Source: Roseivirga echinicomitans | GTDB lineage: Bacteria; Bacteroidota; Bacteroidia; Cytophagales; Cyclobacteriaceae | Assembly (NCBI RefSeq): GCF_001592935.1 | Contig: NZ_LRDB01000008.1 | Span: 48,894-112,893, forward strand | DNA: 64,000 bases | Direction: 5' to 3' | In this document: positions 15,133 through 25,101 of the stretch, in pieces | Layout: each line of letters begins with the position of its first letter | Numbering within the stretch: position 1 is the first letter of the stretch | Notes under the pieces: model-generated | The model's database searches: none | What the model was told of the DNA's origin: nothing | What the model saw: the letters and a program-made list of their open reading frames with translations, nothing else | Program-made: the position numbers and the translations under genes

Positions 15133-16593
15133 TTATAGTTCTTTTCTTAGTCTCGCTACCGGAATATTCAATTGTTCTCGGTACTTCGCCACTGTTCTTC
15201 TAGCGATGTTATAGCCTTTTGCTTTCAGCGACTTCTCTAATTTATCATCAGACAAAGGCTTACTCTTATCCTCATTATCAATGAGTTGATTAAGGATATT
15301 TTTCACTTCACGGCTGCTCACATCCTCTCCAGAAACTGTCGAAATCCCTTCCGAGAAGAAGTACTTCAATGGGAAAATACCAAAGTCAGTTTGAACAGAC
15401 TTTGAATTGGCAACACGCGACACCGTAGAAATATCCATATGGATTTCATTCGCAATATCCTTCAATATCATTGGGCGCAGCTTGGTTTCATCGCCCTCTA
15501 AAAAAAACTCATATTGAAACCTTACCATTGCGTCCATGGTACGCAAAAGTGTGTTTTGGCGTTGCTTTATGGCATCAATAAACCATTTAGCCGCATCCAA
15601 TTTTTGCTTTACAAAAGAGACTGTTTCCTTCAGTTTTTTATCCTTCTTATCGCTCTTATCATAAGCGGAAAACATGTCTGAATAAGACTGACTAACCCTT
15701 AGCTCAGGTGCGTTCCTAGAGTTCAAGGTCAAATCAAATTCACCATTATTATTGGTAAGGATAAAGTCAGGAATCAAATATTGAGTTTTGGCCATTCCAC
15801 CAGAAACACCTCCCGGTTTTGGGTTCAGTTTAGTAATGAGATGTATGGCGTCTTTCATGAGCACCTCATCTTCAATATTGAGTTTCTTTATAATTTTATC
15901 GTAGTGCTTCTTGGTAAACTCTTCAAAACAAATCGACAAAATAGCTTTAGCCATTTCTACCGCTGGGTCAGGATCATCCTCTTCCCACCTTCTATCCAAT
16001 TGAATTAACAGGCATTCTTTTAAATTTCTTGCGCCAATCCCCGGTGGGTCAAACTGCTGGATCTCATGAAGTAAGTCTTCCAATTCATCAACATCCGTTT
16101 CCACATTTTGGGCAAAGGCCAAATCATTTACGATCGCGTCTAACTCTCTTCTGATGTATCCATCACCTTCGATACTTCCAATAAGTTGTTTAGCGACTAA
16201 ACTCTGACGGTCATCAAGACCTAGAAAACCCAATTGCATATCCAATTGATCATTCAAAGAACTTTGCATGGCCACAGGCATCTCTCGGTCATCGTCCTCA
16301 GAGTAATTACCATCCCCCTGCATTTTATAACCTGCATATTCATCATCACCCAAATAGTCCTCAACATTCAAATCTTCTGTTGAGGAAACATCATCAGATG
16401 GCTCATCAAAATCTTCTTCCGTAGTTGGGGCTTCGGGCTCTTCTCTTCCTTCTTCTAATGCAGGGTTTATTTCTAACTCCTCCTCAACCCTAGTATCCAG
16501 CTCGGCAGTAGGCACCTGCAACAGCTTAATAAACTGTATTTGCTGTGGCGACAGCTTTTGGCTAAGAGATTGATTCAGACTAAGTTTTTGCAT
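15133..16593 (-). CDS. rpoN: RNA polymerase sigma-54 factor
   Basis: Alternative sigma factor that needs an AAA+ enhancer-binding activator and recognises -24/-12 promoters. I start at MQKLSLNQSLSQKLSPQQ (ATG 16591-16593), the canonical glutamine-rich region I; a longer frame exists. An acidic region II (about 55-120) is followed by the core-binding domain, and the RpoN box ARRTVAKYRE is intact at about 464-473. Length is 486 residues. A TAnnTTTG promoter element lies just upstream. No enhancer-binding protein gene is in the window. Sigma-54-like elements precede the duplicated peptide genes near 3.7-4.1 kb. Confidence 0.97.
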   Translation of the reverse strand: MQKLSLNQSLSQKLSPQQIQFIKLLQVPTAELDTRVEEELEINPALEEGREEPEAPTTEEDFDEPSDDVSSTEDLNVEDYLGDDEYAGYKMQGDGNYSEDDDREMPVAMQSSLNDQLDMQLGFLGLDDRQSLVAKQLIGSIEGDGYIRRELDAIVNDLAFAQNVETDVDELEDLLHEIQQFDPPGIGARNLKECLLIQLDRRWEEDDPDPAVEMAKAILSICFEEFTKKHYDKIIKKLNIEDEVLMKDAIHLITKLNPKPGGVSGGMAKTQYLIPDFILTNNNGEFDLTLNSRNAPELRVSQSYSDMFSAYDKSDKKDKKLKETVSFVKQKLDAAKWFIDAIKQRQNTLLRTMDAMVRFQYEFFLEGDETKLRPMILKDIANEIHMDISTVSRVANSKSVQTDFGIFPLKYFFSEGISTVSGEDVSSREVKNILNQLIDNEDKSKPLSDDKLEKSLKAKGYNIARRTVAKYREQLNIPVARLRKEL

Positions 16594-16620
16594 TGATAGA
16601 AAAATCCTATTGGTTATAAG

Positions 16621-16628
16621 CAAATTTA
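16621..16628 (-). promoter_or_regulatory. probable promoter of rpoN
   Basis: On the minus strand TAAATTTG (TAnnTTTG consensus) preceded, 18 bases upstream, by TTTG (16647-16650). This is close to the Bacteroidota -33/-7 arrangement. It lies 27 bases upstream of the chosen ATG, which supports that start. Confidence 0.6.
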
Positions 16629-16854
16629 GAAGAAAGAATTGAGGAACAAATCAGAACAGCAGACTTTTTAACAAAAATCATGCAAATTTAACAAACGGGT
16701 CAAAAAACTTACTCAAGTAGGTTTTACGCATAGTTAACGACATTGTTCTGAATAAATTCTAACCGCTTATTTTTAGTGTTCACGTTGTGAATCACTTTAA
16801 AAAAGACTTGTTTTGCATTCGTTTTTCTTACTAAAGACCAACTCAGGGTTTGTT

Positions 16855-18300
16855 ATGACAAAAAGAATTAAAATTGAAGCGTTATTAAAGAGCAGTCAGG
16901 CCAATATTGACGTGACTGTTAAAGGATGGGTAAGAACCAAAAGAGGCAACAAGAATGTGAATTTCATTGCCCTTAATGATGGCTCCACCATTAATAATCT
17001 TCAAATCGTAGCCGACCCAAATTTGATTCCTGAAGACATCCTTAAACTGGTTTCTACAGGAGCATGTATTTCCGTGAATGGAACGCTTGTAGAATCTCAG
17101 GGTGCTGGCCAGAAATTTGAAATCAATGCACAAAGCATTGAAATTCTTGGTGCTGCCGATCCAGAAAAATACCCTCTACAACCAAAAAAGCATTCCATGG
17201 AATTCTTGAGGGAAATTGCTCACTTAAGGCCACGCACAAACACTTTCGGTGCCGTATTCCGTATTCGTCATGCCATGGCCTTTGCTGTGCATAACTTCTT
17301 TAATGATAAGAAATTCTTCTATCTGCAAACCCCAATCATTACAGGATCTGATGCGGAAGGTGCTGGCGAAATGTTTCGCGTAACCACTTTAGATGCTAAG
17401 AACCCTCCATTAAAAGAAGATGGTTCGGTTGATTATAAAGAGGACTTTTTTGAAAAGGAAACCAACCTCACTGTTTCAGGTCAGCTTGAAGGTGAGTTGG
17501 GTGCATTGGCGCTTTCAGACATTTATACTTTTGGCCCAACTTTTAGAGCTGAAAACTCTAACACCACCAGACACCTTGCTGAGTTTTGGATGATTGAGCC
17601 GGAAATGGCTTTCTATGATCTTCAAGACAACATGGATTTAGCTGAAGAATTTCTAAAGTACTTAATCAATTATGCCTTAGAGAACTGTGCAGACGATCTA
17701 GCCTTTCTTGAGCAACGCTTAATTGATGAAGAAAAAAACAAGCCCGCCAACGAGAAAAGTGAAATGACTTTGACTGAAAAGTTAAGGTTTGTGGCAGGGA
17801 ATGACTTTGAAAGAGTAACCTATACCGAGGCAATCGACATTCTTAGAAATTGCAATCCAAACAAGAAAAAGAAATTTCAATACTTGATTGAAGGCTGGGG
17901 CACAGATTTACAGTCGGAGCACGAGCGCTATTTGGTAGAAAAGCACTTCAAAAAGCCAGTGATCCTGACTAACTATCCAAAAGATATTAAATCATTCTAT
18001 ATGAGAATGAATGAAGATGGAAAAACTGTGGGCGCAATGGATATTCTATTCCCTGGGATTGGAGAAATTGTAGGCGGCTCGCAACGTGAAGAAAGGCTGG
18101 ACATGCTCTTAAGCAGAATGAATGAAATGGGAGTTCCTACGAACGAAATGGAATGGTATTTAGATACCCGAAGATACGGTTCCGCACCTCATAGCGGCTT
18201 CGGACTAGGTTTTGAAAGACTAATCATATTCGTGACAGGTATGGCTAATATTAGAGACGTAATCCCTTTTCCAAGAACTCCAGGAAACGCAGAATTTTAA
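16855..18300 (+). CDS. asnS: asparaginyl-tRNA synthetase
   Basis: Class IIb aminoacyl-tRNA synthetase that charges tRNA-Asn. I begin at [13 protein letters not shown] (ATG 16855); 14 extra residues upstream are not family-like. The N-terminal OB-fold anticodon-binding domain (about 15-110, with [17 protein letters not shown]) is followed by the catalytic domain: motif 2 around [20 protein letters not shown] and motif 3 [16 protein letters not shown]. Length 481 residues is normal for bacterial AsnRS. The [12 protein letters not shown] stretch favours AsnRS over AspRS. Monocistronic, with a terminator directly after it. Confidence 0.96.
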   Translation: MTKRIKIEALLKSSQANIDVTVKGWVRTKRGNKNVNFIALNDGSTINNLQIVADPNLIPEDILKLVSTGACISVNGTLVESQGAGQKFEINAQSIEILGAADPEKYPLQPKKHSMEFLREIAHLRPRTNTFGAVFRIRHAMAFAVHNFFNDKKFFYLQTPIITGSDAEGAGEMFRVTTLDAKNPPLKEDGSVDYKEDFFEKETNLTVSGQLEGELGALALSDIYTFGPTFRAENSNTTRHLAEFWMIEPEMAFYDLQDNMDLAEEFLKYLINYALENCADDLAFLEQRLIDEEKNKPANEKSEMTLTEKLRFVAGNDFERVTYTEAIDILRNCNPNKKKKFQYLIEGWGTDLQSEHERYLVEKHFKKPVILTNYPKDIKSFYMRMNEDGKTVGAMDILFPGIGEIVGGSQREERLDMLLSRMNEMGVPTNEMEWYLDTRRYGSAPHSGFGLGFERLIIFVTGMANIRDVIPFPRTPGNAEF

Positions 18301-18317
18301 TTGAACCAAGACTATAA

Positions 18318-18358
18318 ATGAAAAAGGTTTGAACTTAATAAGCTCAAACCTTTTTCAT
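18318..18358 (+). terminator. terminator after asnS
   Basis: Arms AAAAAGGTTTGA and TCAAACCTTTTT around an 11-base loop, 20 bases after the asnS stop. It can act in both directions. Confidence 0.85.
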
Positions 18359-18393
18359 GCCTCGTTACTTTTGGCAAATATCTTTTTTAAAAC

Positions 18394-18774
18394 CTATTTC
18401 TTAGAAAAACGGATCGTCTGCTGGAACTTGGATTGATCGTCTTTTACCAAAACCAGATAATAACCTCTTGGATATGACGTAACATCTACGCGATGTTTCT
18501 TATCACCAAGGTCTTCTGAGGTCATCTCCATTTTACTACCAATAATATTTCTGATTTCAATTTTAGGCTTCTTCAAATCTAACTTAGACAAGTCAATTGT
18601 CAGAAAATCAGATGTTGGATTGGGGAAAACTTCCACTTTAACCTTTGGATCACTGTTCATCTTCAATCTGGCCATGGTCTCATTTTGAGCATTTGCCATC
18701 ACCGAAAACAACATTAACGACAGAATCATTAATGTTTTTGAGATTGATATGTTTCGGTTTAAAAGATTCATCAT
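18394..18774 (-). CDS. short secreted protein consisting mainly of a T9SS sorting domain
   Basis: A 126-residue protein with an N-terminal signal peptide (about 1-30, hydrophobic core TLMILSLMLFSVM, cleavage near ANAQ). After about 15 residues it goes directly into a type IX secretion C-terminal sorting domain (type A): VEVFPNPTSDFLTIDLS, IEIRNIIGSKM and YPRGYYLVLVKDD...QTIRFSKK. These CTDs normally follow a large cargo and are removed or anchored at the surface. Here no cargo domain is present. It may be a minimal cargo, a remnant, or a CTD-like protein with its own role. Two adjacent ATG codons are possible starts. Confidence 0.85.
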   Translation of the reverse strand: MMNLLNRNISISKTLMILSLMLFSVMANAQNETMARLKMNSDPKVKVEVFPNPTSDFLTIDLSKLDLKKPKIEIRNIIGSKMEMTSEDLGDKKHRVDVTSYPRGYYLVLVKDDQSKFQQTIRFSKK

Positions 18775-18825
18775 CTAGGTAGACCCCAAAGTTACGCTTA
18801 AGGTTTAGTTAAAGTTACAGTTTTT

Positions 18826-20334
18826 TCAAATAAAATCACTATCCTTTACGTTGCAAAAAGCTTGCGGTAATGCACAGAGCAAATCTGATGCCATCAATGC
18901 CGTTTTTCCTACTGTATTTTCAGCGATATCGCCAGCCCACCCATGAATACAAACCCCGACTCTTGCAGAAGTCGAAGAATCAATCCCTCTTGCTATGAAT
19001 GCGCTGATGATTCCTGTTAACACATCTCCACACCCAGCTGTTGCCATCCCTGAATTCCCCGTGGAATTGAAATGAATTTCACCATCTGGTGTAGCCACTA
19101 CAGTATGTGCGCCTTTCAACACTATTACCAATTGCTTCTCAACGGCTATTAATTTAACTTTCTCAATTCGCTCCAATCCGTCATCACACTTTCCGAATAA
19201 CCGATTAAACTCCCCAACATGGGGTGTAAGTACAGATCCTCTGGGTATTAAATTGAGCAACTCTTTATCTAATGCAATTAAATTTAAAGCATCCGCATCT
19301 ATTACTAAGGGCCTGTTAAAAGATGTGAACAACTGCTTTAAAACTTCTCCAGTTTTCGGATTCATACCCAAACCAGGCCCAATTCCAACCACATCGAACT
19401 CATCAACTTTATCTATTTTAGAAACAAAGTCATGCTCTGGGTCTAAAGAAACCATGGCTTCTGGTAACGAAGTTTGCATTGGGACATATCCCACTCTTGG
19501 TATATGTACGGTAAGAAGGCCGGCTCCAGATTTAAGGGCAGCCTTAGCGCTTAAGTAAGCGGCTCCCATTTTACCCAAACTACCAGCCACAATTAGCACT
19601 CTCCCATTCTTACCCTTATGGTCGAACTTATTTCGGTCAAAAAGTGAGCAATCGATATCACTCTTTTCAAATAAAAAATAATTCGCGCTTTCTTCCTCCA
19701 AAAAACCAGCATGTAACCCAATATCTACAGCAGACCATTCCCCTACATAAAAACCAGACTCTGGAATAAGAAATGAAAGCTTTGGCGCTTGGAAAGTGAT
19801 GGTCCAATCGGCCTCAATTATCTTCCCCGATAAATTCACTTTGTCGGCAAAAAGCCCTGATGGCATATCCACTGCAATGGTTTTTGACTTACTTTGATTA
19901 ACCAATTGAATAACTTCCCTGGCAAGACCAGTGGCAGGCCTATTCAGACCCGAACCAAACATTGCGTCAATGATTATATCTCCATTAAGGATTAAACCGT
20001 TAGCCTGTTTGACAATATTCACCTGACTAATATCTAAGAATCTTCGATAGCTTTTGCGGCAATCTTCTGACAGTTTCAGGCCAAAATCGATCAAATTGCA
20101 GTTCACTTTCAACCCATTTTCAATCAGTAACCGCGCAATAGCAAAACCATCGCCACCATTATTCCCTGGGCCGCAGATAATATCGACCTTAGGCTTACCT
20201 TTAGTATTGGCCAAAAAAAGTTTTACAAAAGCTTCTGAGGCACGCTCCATCAAATCAATAGAGGAAATCGGCTCATTTTTAATCGTAAACAAATCCCACT
20301 TATTAATTTGTTCGGCACTTAGAACTTTGATCAT
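18826..20334 (-). CDS. nnr: bifunctional NAD(P)H-hydrate repair enzyme
   Basis: Repairs hydrated NADH/NADPH. The N-terminal half (about 1-215) is the YjeF_N epimerase domain, with the Rossmann-like CGPGNNGGDGFAIARLL and DAMFGSGLNRP. The C-terminal half (about 225-500) is the ADP/ATP-dependent dehydratase domain, with GRVLIVAGSLGKMGAAYLSA, GPGLGM, DADALNL, TPHVGEFNRL and the catalytic-site NSGMATAGCGDVLTGII. Length 502 residues matches the fused bacterial form. Its ATG overlaps the end of the ComEA-like gene by 4 bases. Confidence 0.96.
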   Translation of the reverse strand: MIKVLSAEQINKWDLFTIKNEPISSIDLMERASEAFVKLFLANTKGKPKVDIICGPGNNGGDGFAIARLLIENGLKVNCNLIDFGLKLSEDCRKSYRRFLDISQVNIVKQANGLILNGDIIIDAMFGSGLNRPATGLAREVIQLVNQSKSKTIAVDMPSGLFADKVNLSGKIIEADWTITFQAPKLSFLIPESGFYVGEWSAVDIGLHAGFLEEESANYFLFEKSDIDCSLFDRNKFDHKGKNGRVLIVAGSLGKMGAAYLSAKAALKSGAGLLTVHIPRVGYVPMQTSLPEAMVSLDPEHDFVSKIDKVDEFDVVGIGPGLGMNPKTGEVLKQLFTSFNRPLVIDADALNLIALDKELLNLIPRGSVLTPHVGEFNRLFGKCDDGLERIEKVKLIAVEKQLVIVLKGAHTVVATPDGEIHFNSTGNSGMATAGCGDVLTGIISAFIARGIDSSTSARVGVCIHGWAGDIAENTVGKTALMASDLLCALPQAFCNVKDSDFI

Positions 20335-21281
20335 TGAAATTGAAGATATGGAGTCAATTTAACAATTTGAATTGAATCAAATGAACTTACCCGATTCAAA
20401 TCAGCTGGCGATTTGAATTTGCCATACTTACTTTTTGCATTCATGATCTCCTTGGTCTGCTCGTAGCTGATGTACGGATGTGCATTGATCTCTTTGAATG
20501 TGGCCAAATTGATATTGATTTGAACTGGCCTAAAAACCTCATTCACCCTAAGCTGCGAGGCAATACTTTCATAGAGTGAATCAGAAACACCAAACACCTC
20601 TCTGATTTGAGCAATACTATTAAAGCCTCCCAACAATTGTCTGAACTTCACAATTCTACTCGAATAAGTCGGGCCAATTCCTCTCAGTTTTTGAAAAGCG
20701 GTAGAATCTGCCTCATTAATATCTAAAATAAAAAACTCAGGTAGCGAAGCACTCACTTCTACTTCCTCATATAGATTCTCTTTATTTGAAGGCATCTCAA
20801 AAGACGCTCTACCTCTATTGTTCCGCTGAGGCAATTCATTTGGCAATTGAATATATTGCTCTAGTACCTGATAAAGACTATCAGGGAATCCGTAGATGCG
20901 CTTTAAATCAGACTTCACCTTAAAACTCCCACCAGCATTTATATAGTTACCAACCCGGCTAGCCAAACGTTCATCTAACCCCACTCCCATCAACTCTTTG
21001 GTGGAAGCTATATTAGGGTCAAAAGAAGTAAGCCGAATATTGATTTCTGGGATTACCTCCTTTTCAAGCTTAGGTTTCACACTATTATTCCAAAGCGCGA
21101 CCAAACTATCTAATTGACTTTTGTCAGAATCGAACTCATTGTATTCAACTTCGGTTAGCCTACGGTATATACTAGGAGTAAAAAGAAGTGCAAAAATGAG
21201 TGGCGACAGAATCATAAAGCCGTTGGTTTGAGTTTTGGAGAACCCAAAGTAATTTCTAACCAAGCGTTTTAGGTTCAGCAT
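20331..21281 (-). CDS. ComEA-like helix-hairpin-helix protein with membrane anchor
   Basis: A 316-residue protein with an N-terminal anchor (hydrophobic stretch about 21-36 after NYFGFSKTQT) and several helix-hairpin-helix units. Examples are LMGVGLDERLASRVGNYI, EADSTAFQKLRGIGPTYSSR and INLATFKEINAHPYISYEQ. Such repeats bind DNA non-specifically, and ComEA-type proteins help DNA uptake. In Bacteroidota, anchored HhH proteins of this type are common and unstudied, so a role in DNA uptake is an inference. Coupled to nnr by a 4-base overlap. Confidence 0.85.
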   Translation of the reverse strand: MLNLKRLVRNYFGFSKTQTNGFMILSPLIFALLFTPSIYRRLTEVEYNEFDSDKSQLDSLVALWNNSVKPKLEKEVIPEINIRLTSFDPNIASTKELMGVGLDERLASRVGNYINAGGSFKVKSDLKRIYGFPDSLYQVLEQYIQLPNELPQRNNRGRASFEMPSNKENLYEEVEVSASLPEFFILDINEADSTAFQKLRGIGPTYSSRIVKFRQLLGGFNSIAQIREVFGVSDSLYESIASQLRVNEVFRPVQININLATFKEINAHPYISYEQTKEIMNAKSKYGKFKSPADLNRVSSFDSIQIVKLTPYLQFQ

Positions 21282-21456
21282 TTAAGGGGGTTTAATTTTA
21301 ATTACTTATTAATATAATAAATTCTTTCTTTCAGATTAATAAAATTAATTTTGAATAAAAAAATTAAGTAGACAGTAAGAGCAAACAACCTTGTTTAAAC
21401 TCATTCTAAATAATGAAACATGATTTTGATCACTTTTTTTAGACACTCCTAGAGGC

Positions 21457-21464
21457 TATTTTTG
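21457..21464 (+). promoter_or_regulatory. TAnnTTTG -7 element before hemA
   Basis: TATTTTTG, 34 bases upstream of the hemA ATG; the T-rich stretch 18-24 bases upstream gives only a weak -33 match. Confidence 0.5.
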
Positions 21465-21498
21465 CACACTAGAATTTAGAGGAAAGGCGAAAGCAATA

Positions 21499-22758
21499 AT
21501 GCAGGGTAAATTCAGAGCCATAAGTTTGTCTTACAAAAAGGCACCAGTTGAAATCAGGGAAATCATTTCCATTGACGAGCTCACAATAAAATCTATTCTT
21601 GGTGAAATATCAGAGGTTCTGTTAGTAACAGAGGTTTTAATCCTTTCCACCTGCAACAGAACAGAAATTTATTATTCTGCCGAACAAAACATAGACCTTG
21701 AAATCATCAAATTGATCGCGATCAAAAAGGGGATTTTAAACGCAGACCTTTATATCAATTATTTCAATTCTTTCGAAAATGAAGAAGCGGTAAATCACCT
21801 TTTCAGAGTATCATTAGGACTTGAAGCCCAAGTGGTAGGTGATCTTCAGATTTCCAACCAAGTAAAAAGAGCCTATCAGTGGGCAGCAGATGCACATTTG
21901 GCTGGCCCATTTTTACACCGCTTAATGCACACCATCTTCTTTAGCAGTAAAAGGGTTGTACAAGAAACTTCATTTAGAGATGGAGCAGCAAGTGTTTCTT
22001 ATGCCACTGCTGAACTTGTTCAGAATTTAGCTTCAACCATAATAGACCCTAAGGTGCTCATTTTAGGCATTGGAGAAATTGGTGCTGACGTTTGTCGCCA
22101 CCTTTCTGAAACCGACCTAACCGTAGCCATTTGTAATCGCACTAAAGAAAAGGCAGAGCTGCTTGCAAAAGAGTGTAATCAAACTGTCGTTCCTTTTTCA
22201 GAACTAAAAGAAGCCATTCTGGAATATGATTTAATTATCTCTTCGGTGGCTCACAATACTCCAATCATTGATAAAGAGCTGGTTGGAGAAAAGGATAACG
22301 GTTTTAAATTCTTTGTAGACCTTTCTATTCCAAGAAGTATTAGCCCTGAAATTGGAAAACTGAGTGGTGTCACCTTATTCAATATTGATGAAATCACCGA
22401 TAAAGCTTCAGCTGCTGTTGAAAAACGAAAAGCCTCTATCCCTTTAGTAGAAACCATCATTGAAGAAGCCATTGCAGAATTCAATGACTGGTCTAAGGAA
22501 ATGGAAGTTTCGCCCACCATCCACAAATTAAAAAATGCTTTAGAGCAGATTCGTCAAGAAGAAATAACAAAGCACATCAAGAATGCTTCACCCGAAGTGC
22601 AAGAGTTTGCCGAACGTTTTTCCAAGAGTATCACTCAGAAGATTATCAAATTGCCAGTGATGCAACTGAAAGCTGCCTGCAAACGTGGTGATGCAGAATC
22701 CTTAATTGATGTACTCAATGACCTTTTCGATCTAGAAAATACTCCGAAAGAAAAATAA
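21499..22758 (+). CDS. hemA: glutamyl-tRNA reductase
   Basis: First committed enzyme of the C5 tetrapyrrole pathway: it reduces Glu-tRNA to glutamate-1-semialdehyde with NADPH. The catalytic cysteine is C52 in LSTCNRTEIYY. The substrate pocket contains EAQVVGDLQISNQVKRAY and the NADPH Rossmann motif is ILGIGEIGADVCRHL, followed by CNRTKEKAELL. The C-terminal dimerisation helices are present. Length 419 residues is normal. No other heme genes are adjacent; a WG-repeat gene follows 73 bases downstream. Confidence 0.96.
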   Translation: MQGKFRAISLSYKKAPVEIREIISIDELTIKSILGEISEVLLVTEVLILSTCNRTEIYYSAEQNIDLEIIKLIAIKKGILNADLYINYFNSFENEEAVNHLFRVSLGLEAQVVGDLQISNQVKRAYQWAADAHLAGPFLHRLMHTIFFSSKRVVQETSFRDGAASVSYATAELVQNLASTIIDPKVLILGIGEIGADVCRHLSETDLTVAICNRTKEKAELLAKECNQTVVPFSELKEAILEYDLIISSVAHNTPIIDKELVGEKDNGFKFFVDLSIPRSISPEIGKLSGVTLFNIDEITDKASAAVEKRKASIPLVETIIEEAIAEFNDWSKEMEVSPTIHKLKNALEQIRQEEITKHIKNASPEVQEFAERFSKSITQKIIKLPVMQLKAACKRGDAESLIDVLNDLFDLENTPKEK

Positions 22759-22831
22759 TCAAGGCGAAAGTCATTCACCCTCCTTCTAATTCGCATCAAA
22801 TTTTATTAAGCTTGCGTTTTGATCATTAGTA

Positions 22832-25042
22832 TTGCGCACTTTATTCGGCTTCATCTTATCCCTTCTTCTCATTCATCCCATTTTGGGTAATGATACCTAT
22901 GAGAAATTCTCAGAAAATGGGAAAACTGGACTACGCAACAGCACAACGAACCAAGTAGTCATTGAAGCCATTTATGACGATGTAGGTTGGTCCAAAGGAA
23001 GCCTTAAAACAACAAGCGGACTCATTGGTCTCAAACAAAATGAACGCTGGGCTCTGGCCAATATTGACGGCTCAAAAATAACACGCCACCTATTTTCAGA
23101 GCTTTACCCTTTTACAGACAATACTTTCATAGTTGGTGAACGAAGCCGCTTCTCCATTCTGAATGACTATGGTGCTATCAATTCAAAGGGCAATGAGGTC
23201 ATTCCAACAGAATATCAATGGATTGAGCCCATTGATAATGTCCTAATTGTATCTAAGAAAACGGGAAATGAGAACCAGTTTGGTTTATTAAATAAAAACG
23301 GGAACACACTCCTTCCGCTCGAATTCAACCACATCGAAAAGGTAGACAATCAAACACTTTCCGTTCAGAACAACCAAGGGCTCTATGCGCTTTACACCCT
23401 GCAAGGCAAGGCGCTGTCGGGTTTTCGCTATGAGCTAATCCTTCGATACGATGAAAGCAGCTTCAGAGTAAAATACTATAATAAAGAAGGACTGATTGAC
23501 AGAAAGGGTACATTGATAATTCCACCGGAATACAAATCCTTAAACCTCCGCAATGGCAAGGCTGAAGTTCTTCCCTTCAACAAATGGACGGTATTTGCAT
23601 TAGAGTCAAGTCCTAAAACACTTGCTCATGATGACATATGGTTAATTAACAAGGATTTAATGGCCATTCAAACGAACGGAAATATGGGGATAGTTAATAT
23701 TTCTAATGAAAACACTTTTGAGCATTATGTGCAAAAAATGCAGATCATACATGCTCAGTCAGAATTATTGGCAGTCAAAAAGAATGGTTTTGAAGGTGTG
23801 ATCAATGCAGAAGGGAAATCGATACTCTCCTATCAATTTGACTCCATTCAATTCTTTAAATCGGTAATCTTTGCAAAATCGCGGAGAAAAGACAATCAAA
23901 ATTGGATCCCTTACGACCTTACAGGGAAGCGGATTGGTATTCAGTTTTATGAAAAAGTCACAAAGAAAGAAGACGGTTCTTTCCTGGCTCTCAAAAACGA
24001 AAAAGTCGGTTTGCTAGATACTGAAGGCTATGAGCAAACCCCATTCATTTTCGATAAAATTTATGATTTTGATAATGGGCTGGCTATCGCTGAATACTTG
24101 GGAAATCAAGGCATCATTAAATCCAACGGCAACTGGTTGATTACACCATACAAAGACAGCATTCAAATGATAGATAGGCGAATTTTCTATCAGCAAGGAA
24201 CAGAATATGGCGTTTATGATTTATTCGAGCAGCAAATGTTCAGAAGCATTGATCCGATAACCCCATATCAAAATGCTTTTTCAGAGCGAACAGATGACGG
24301 TTATAAAATCTATGATTTCGATGCTAATCAGCTCAGCCCAAACACTTATGACTCGGCATATCAAATAGCACCTGATTTTTTAGTGTTGAAATCCAAAAAC
24401 AAATTTGAACTCCTAAGAATTTCTACCACTCAAACCTTCAAACTCGATTCAAAAACACAACAGGTTCGGGGGTACAGCGAAGGTCTAATTTCGGTAATGA
24501 TGGAGAACGAATGGGGCTTTGTATCTGAACAGGGCTTATTGACCATCGCCAACCGATACCAACAAGCCAAGGAGTTTTCACAAGGACTTTTGGCCATCAG
24601 AATCAATGGAAATTGGGGTTTTATTAATACAGACGATCAAATTACAATTCAACCTACTTTTCAATCCGTTGAGTCTTTCAGGAATGGACTTTCAACAGTG
24701 AAAACCAATAATTTGTACGGTCTCATTGATCTAAATGGGATTTTTGTATTGAATGCGGTTTACAATCAGCTCACAAGAAAGCAAGGCTTTATTCTTCTTG
24801 AAAAAGACAAACAATTCGGTTTGGCAAACCATGAAGGCGTTTTAGTACGCACTCCTCAATTTGACTCAATGACGACTACGGACAACATTAACTTTATCGT
24901 CAGCCGAAATGGGAAGTATGGAGTAGTCGATATTGAAGGCCGAGATCGCGTGCCGGTTTCATTCGATGTAATCAAACAATCCGGTAATACTTTTCTGGCC
25001 ATGGAAAAGCAAGCATGGATTGAAATCAAGATCAATAAGTAA
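22832..25042 (+). CDS. secreted WG-repeat protein
   Basis: A 736-residue exported protein built almost wholly of WG (KWG) repeats. Examples are KTGLRNSTTNQVVIEAIYDDV, EWGFVSEQGLLTIANRYQQA, NWGFINTDDQITIQPTFQS, LYGLIDLNGIFVLNAVYNQ and KYGVVDIEGRDRVPVSFDV (landmarks only). Each unit has the pattern aromatic-G-lhhdxxGxxhhxxxaxx. The start is TTG at 22832: an in-frame TGA sits four codons upstream and no ATG precedes the signal-like segment FGFILSLLLIHPILG. WG-repeat proteins form beta-propeller-like arrays of unknown function, often periplasmic or surface-located in Bacteroidota. Repeat spacing in the middle third is irregular. Confidence 0.85.
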   Translation: MRTLFGFILSLLLIHPILGNDTYEKFSENGKTGLRNSTTNQVVIEAIYDDVGWSKGSLKTTSGLIGLKQNERWALANIDGSKITRHLFSELYPFTDNTFIVGERSRFSILNDYGAINSKGNEVIPTEYQWIEPIDNVLIVSKKTGNENQFGLLNKNGNTLLPLEFNHIEKVDNQTLSVQNNQGLYALYTLQGKALSGFRYELILRYDESSFRVKYYNKEGLIDRKGTLIIPPEYKSLNLRNGKAEVLPFNKWTVFALESSPKTLAHDDIWLINKDLMAIQTNGNMGIVNISNENTFEHYVQKMQIIHAQSELLAVKKNGFEGVINAEGKSILSYQFDSIQFFKSVIFAKSRRKDNQNWIPYDLTGKRIGIQFYEKVTKKEDGSFLALKNEKVGLLDTEGYEQTPFIFDKIYDFDNGLAIAEYLGNQGIIKSNGNWLITPYKDSIQMIDRRIFYQQGTEYGVYDLFEQQMFRSIDPITPYQNAFSERTDDGYKIYDFDANQLSPNTYDSAYQIAPDFLVLKSKNKFELLRISTTQTFKLDSKTQQVRGYSEGLISVMMENEWGFVSEQGLLTIANRYQQAKEFSQGLLAIRINGNWGFINTDDQITIQPTFQSVESFRNGLSTVKTNNLYGLIDLNGIFVLNAVYNQLTRKQGFILLEKDKQFGLANHEGVLVRTPQFDSMTTTDNINFIVSRNGKYGVVDIEGRDRVPVSFDVIKQSGNTFLAMEKQAWIEIKINK

Positions 25043-25057
25043 AACCATTTCAACATA

Positions 25058-25081
25058 AAAAAACCACCCGAAGGTGGTTTC
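25058..25081 (-). terminator. intrinsic terminator between WG gene and paaN
   Basis: Arms AAACCACC and GGTGGTTT around a four-base loop. The T-run lies on the minus-strand side, so it fits transcripts coming from paaN; a weaker plus-strand effect is possible. Confidence 0.75.
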
Positions 25082-25101
25082 AATCAATATCTATAATAAG
25101 T

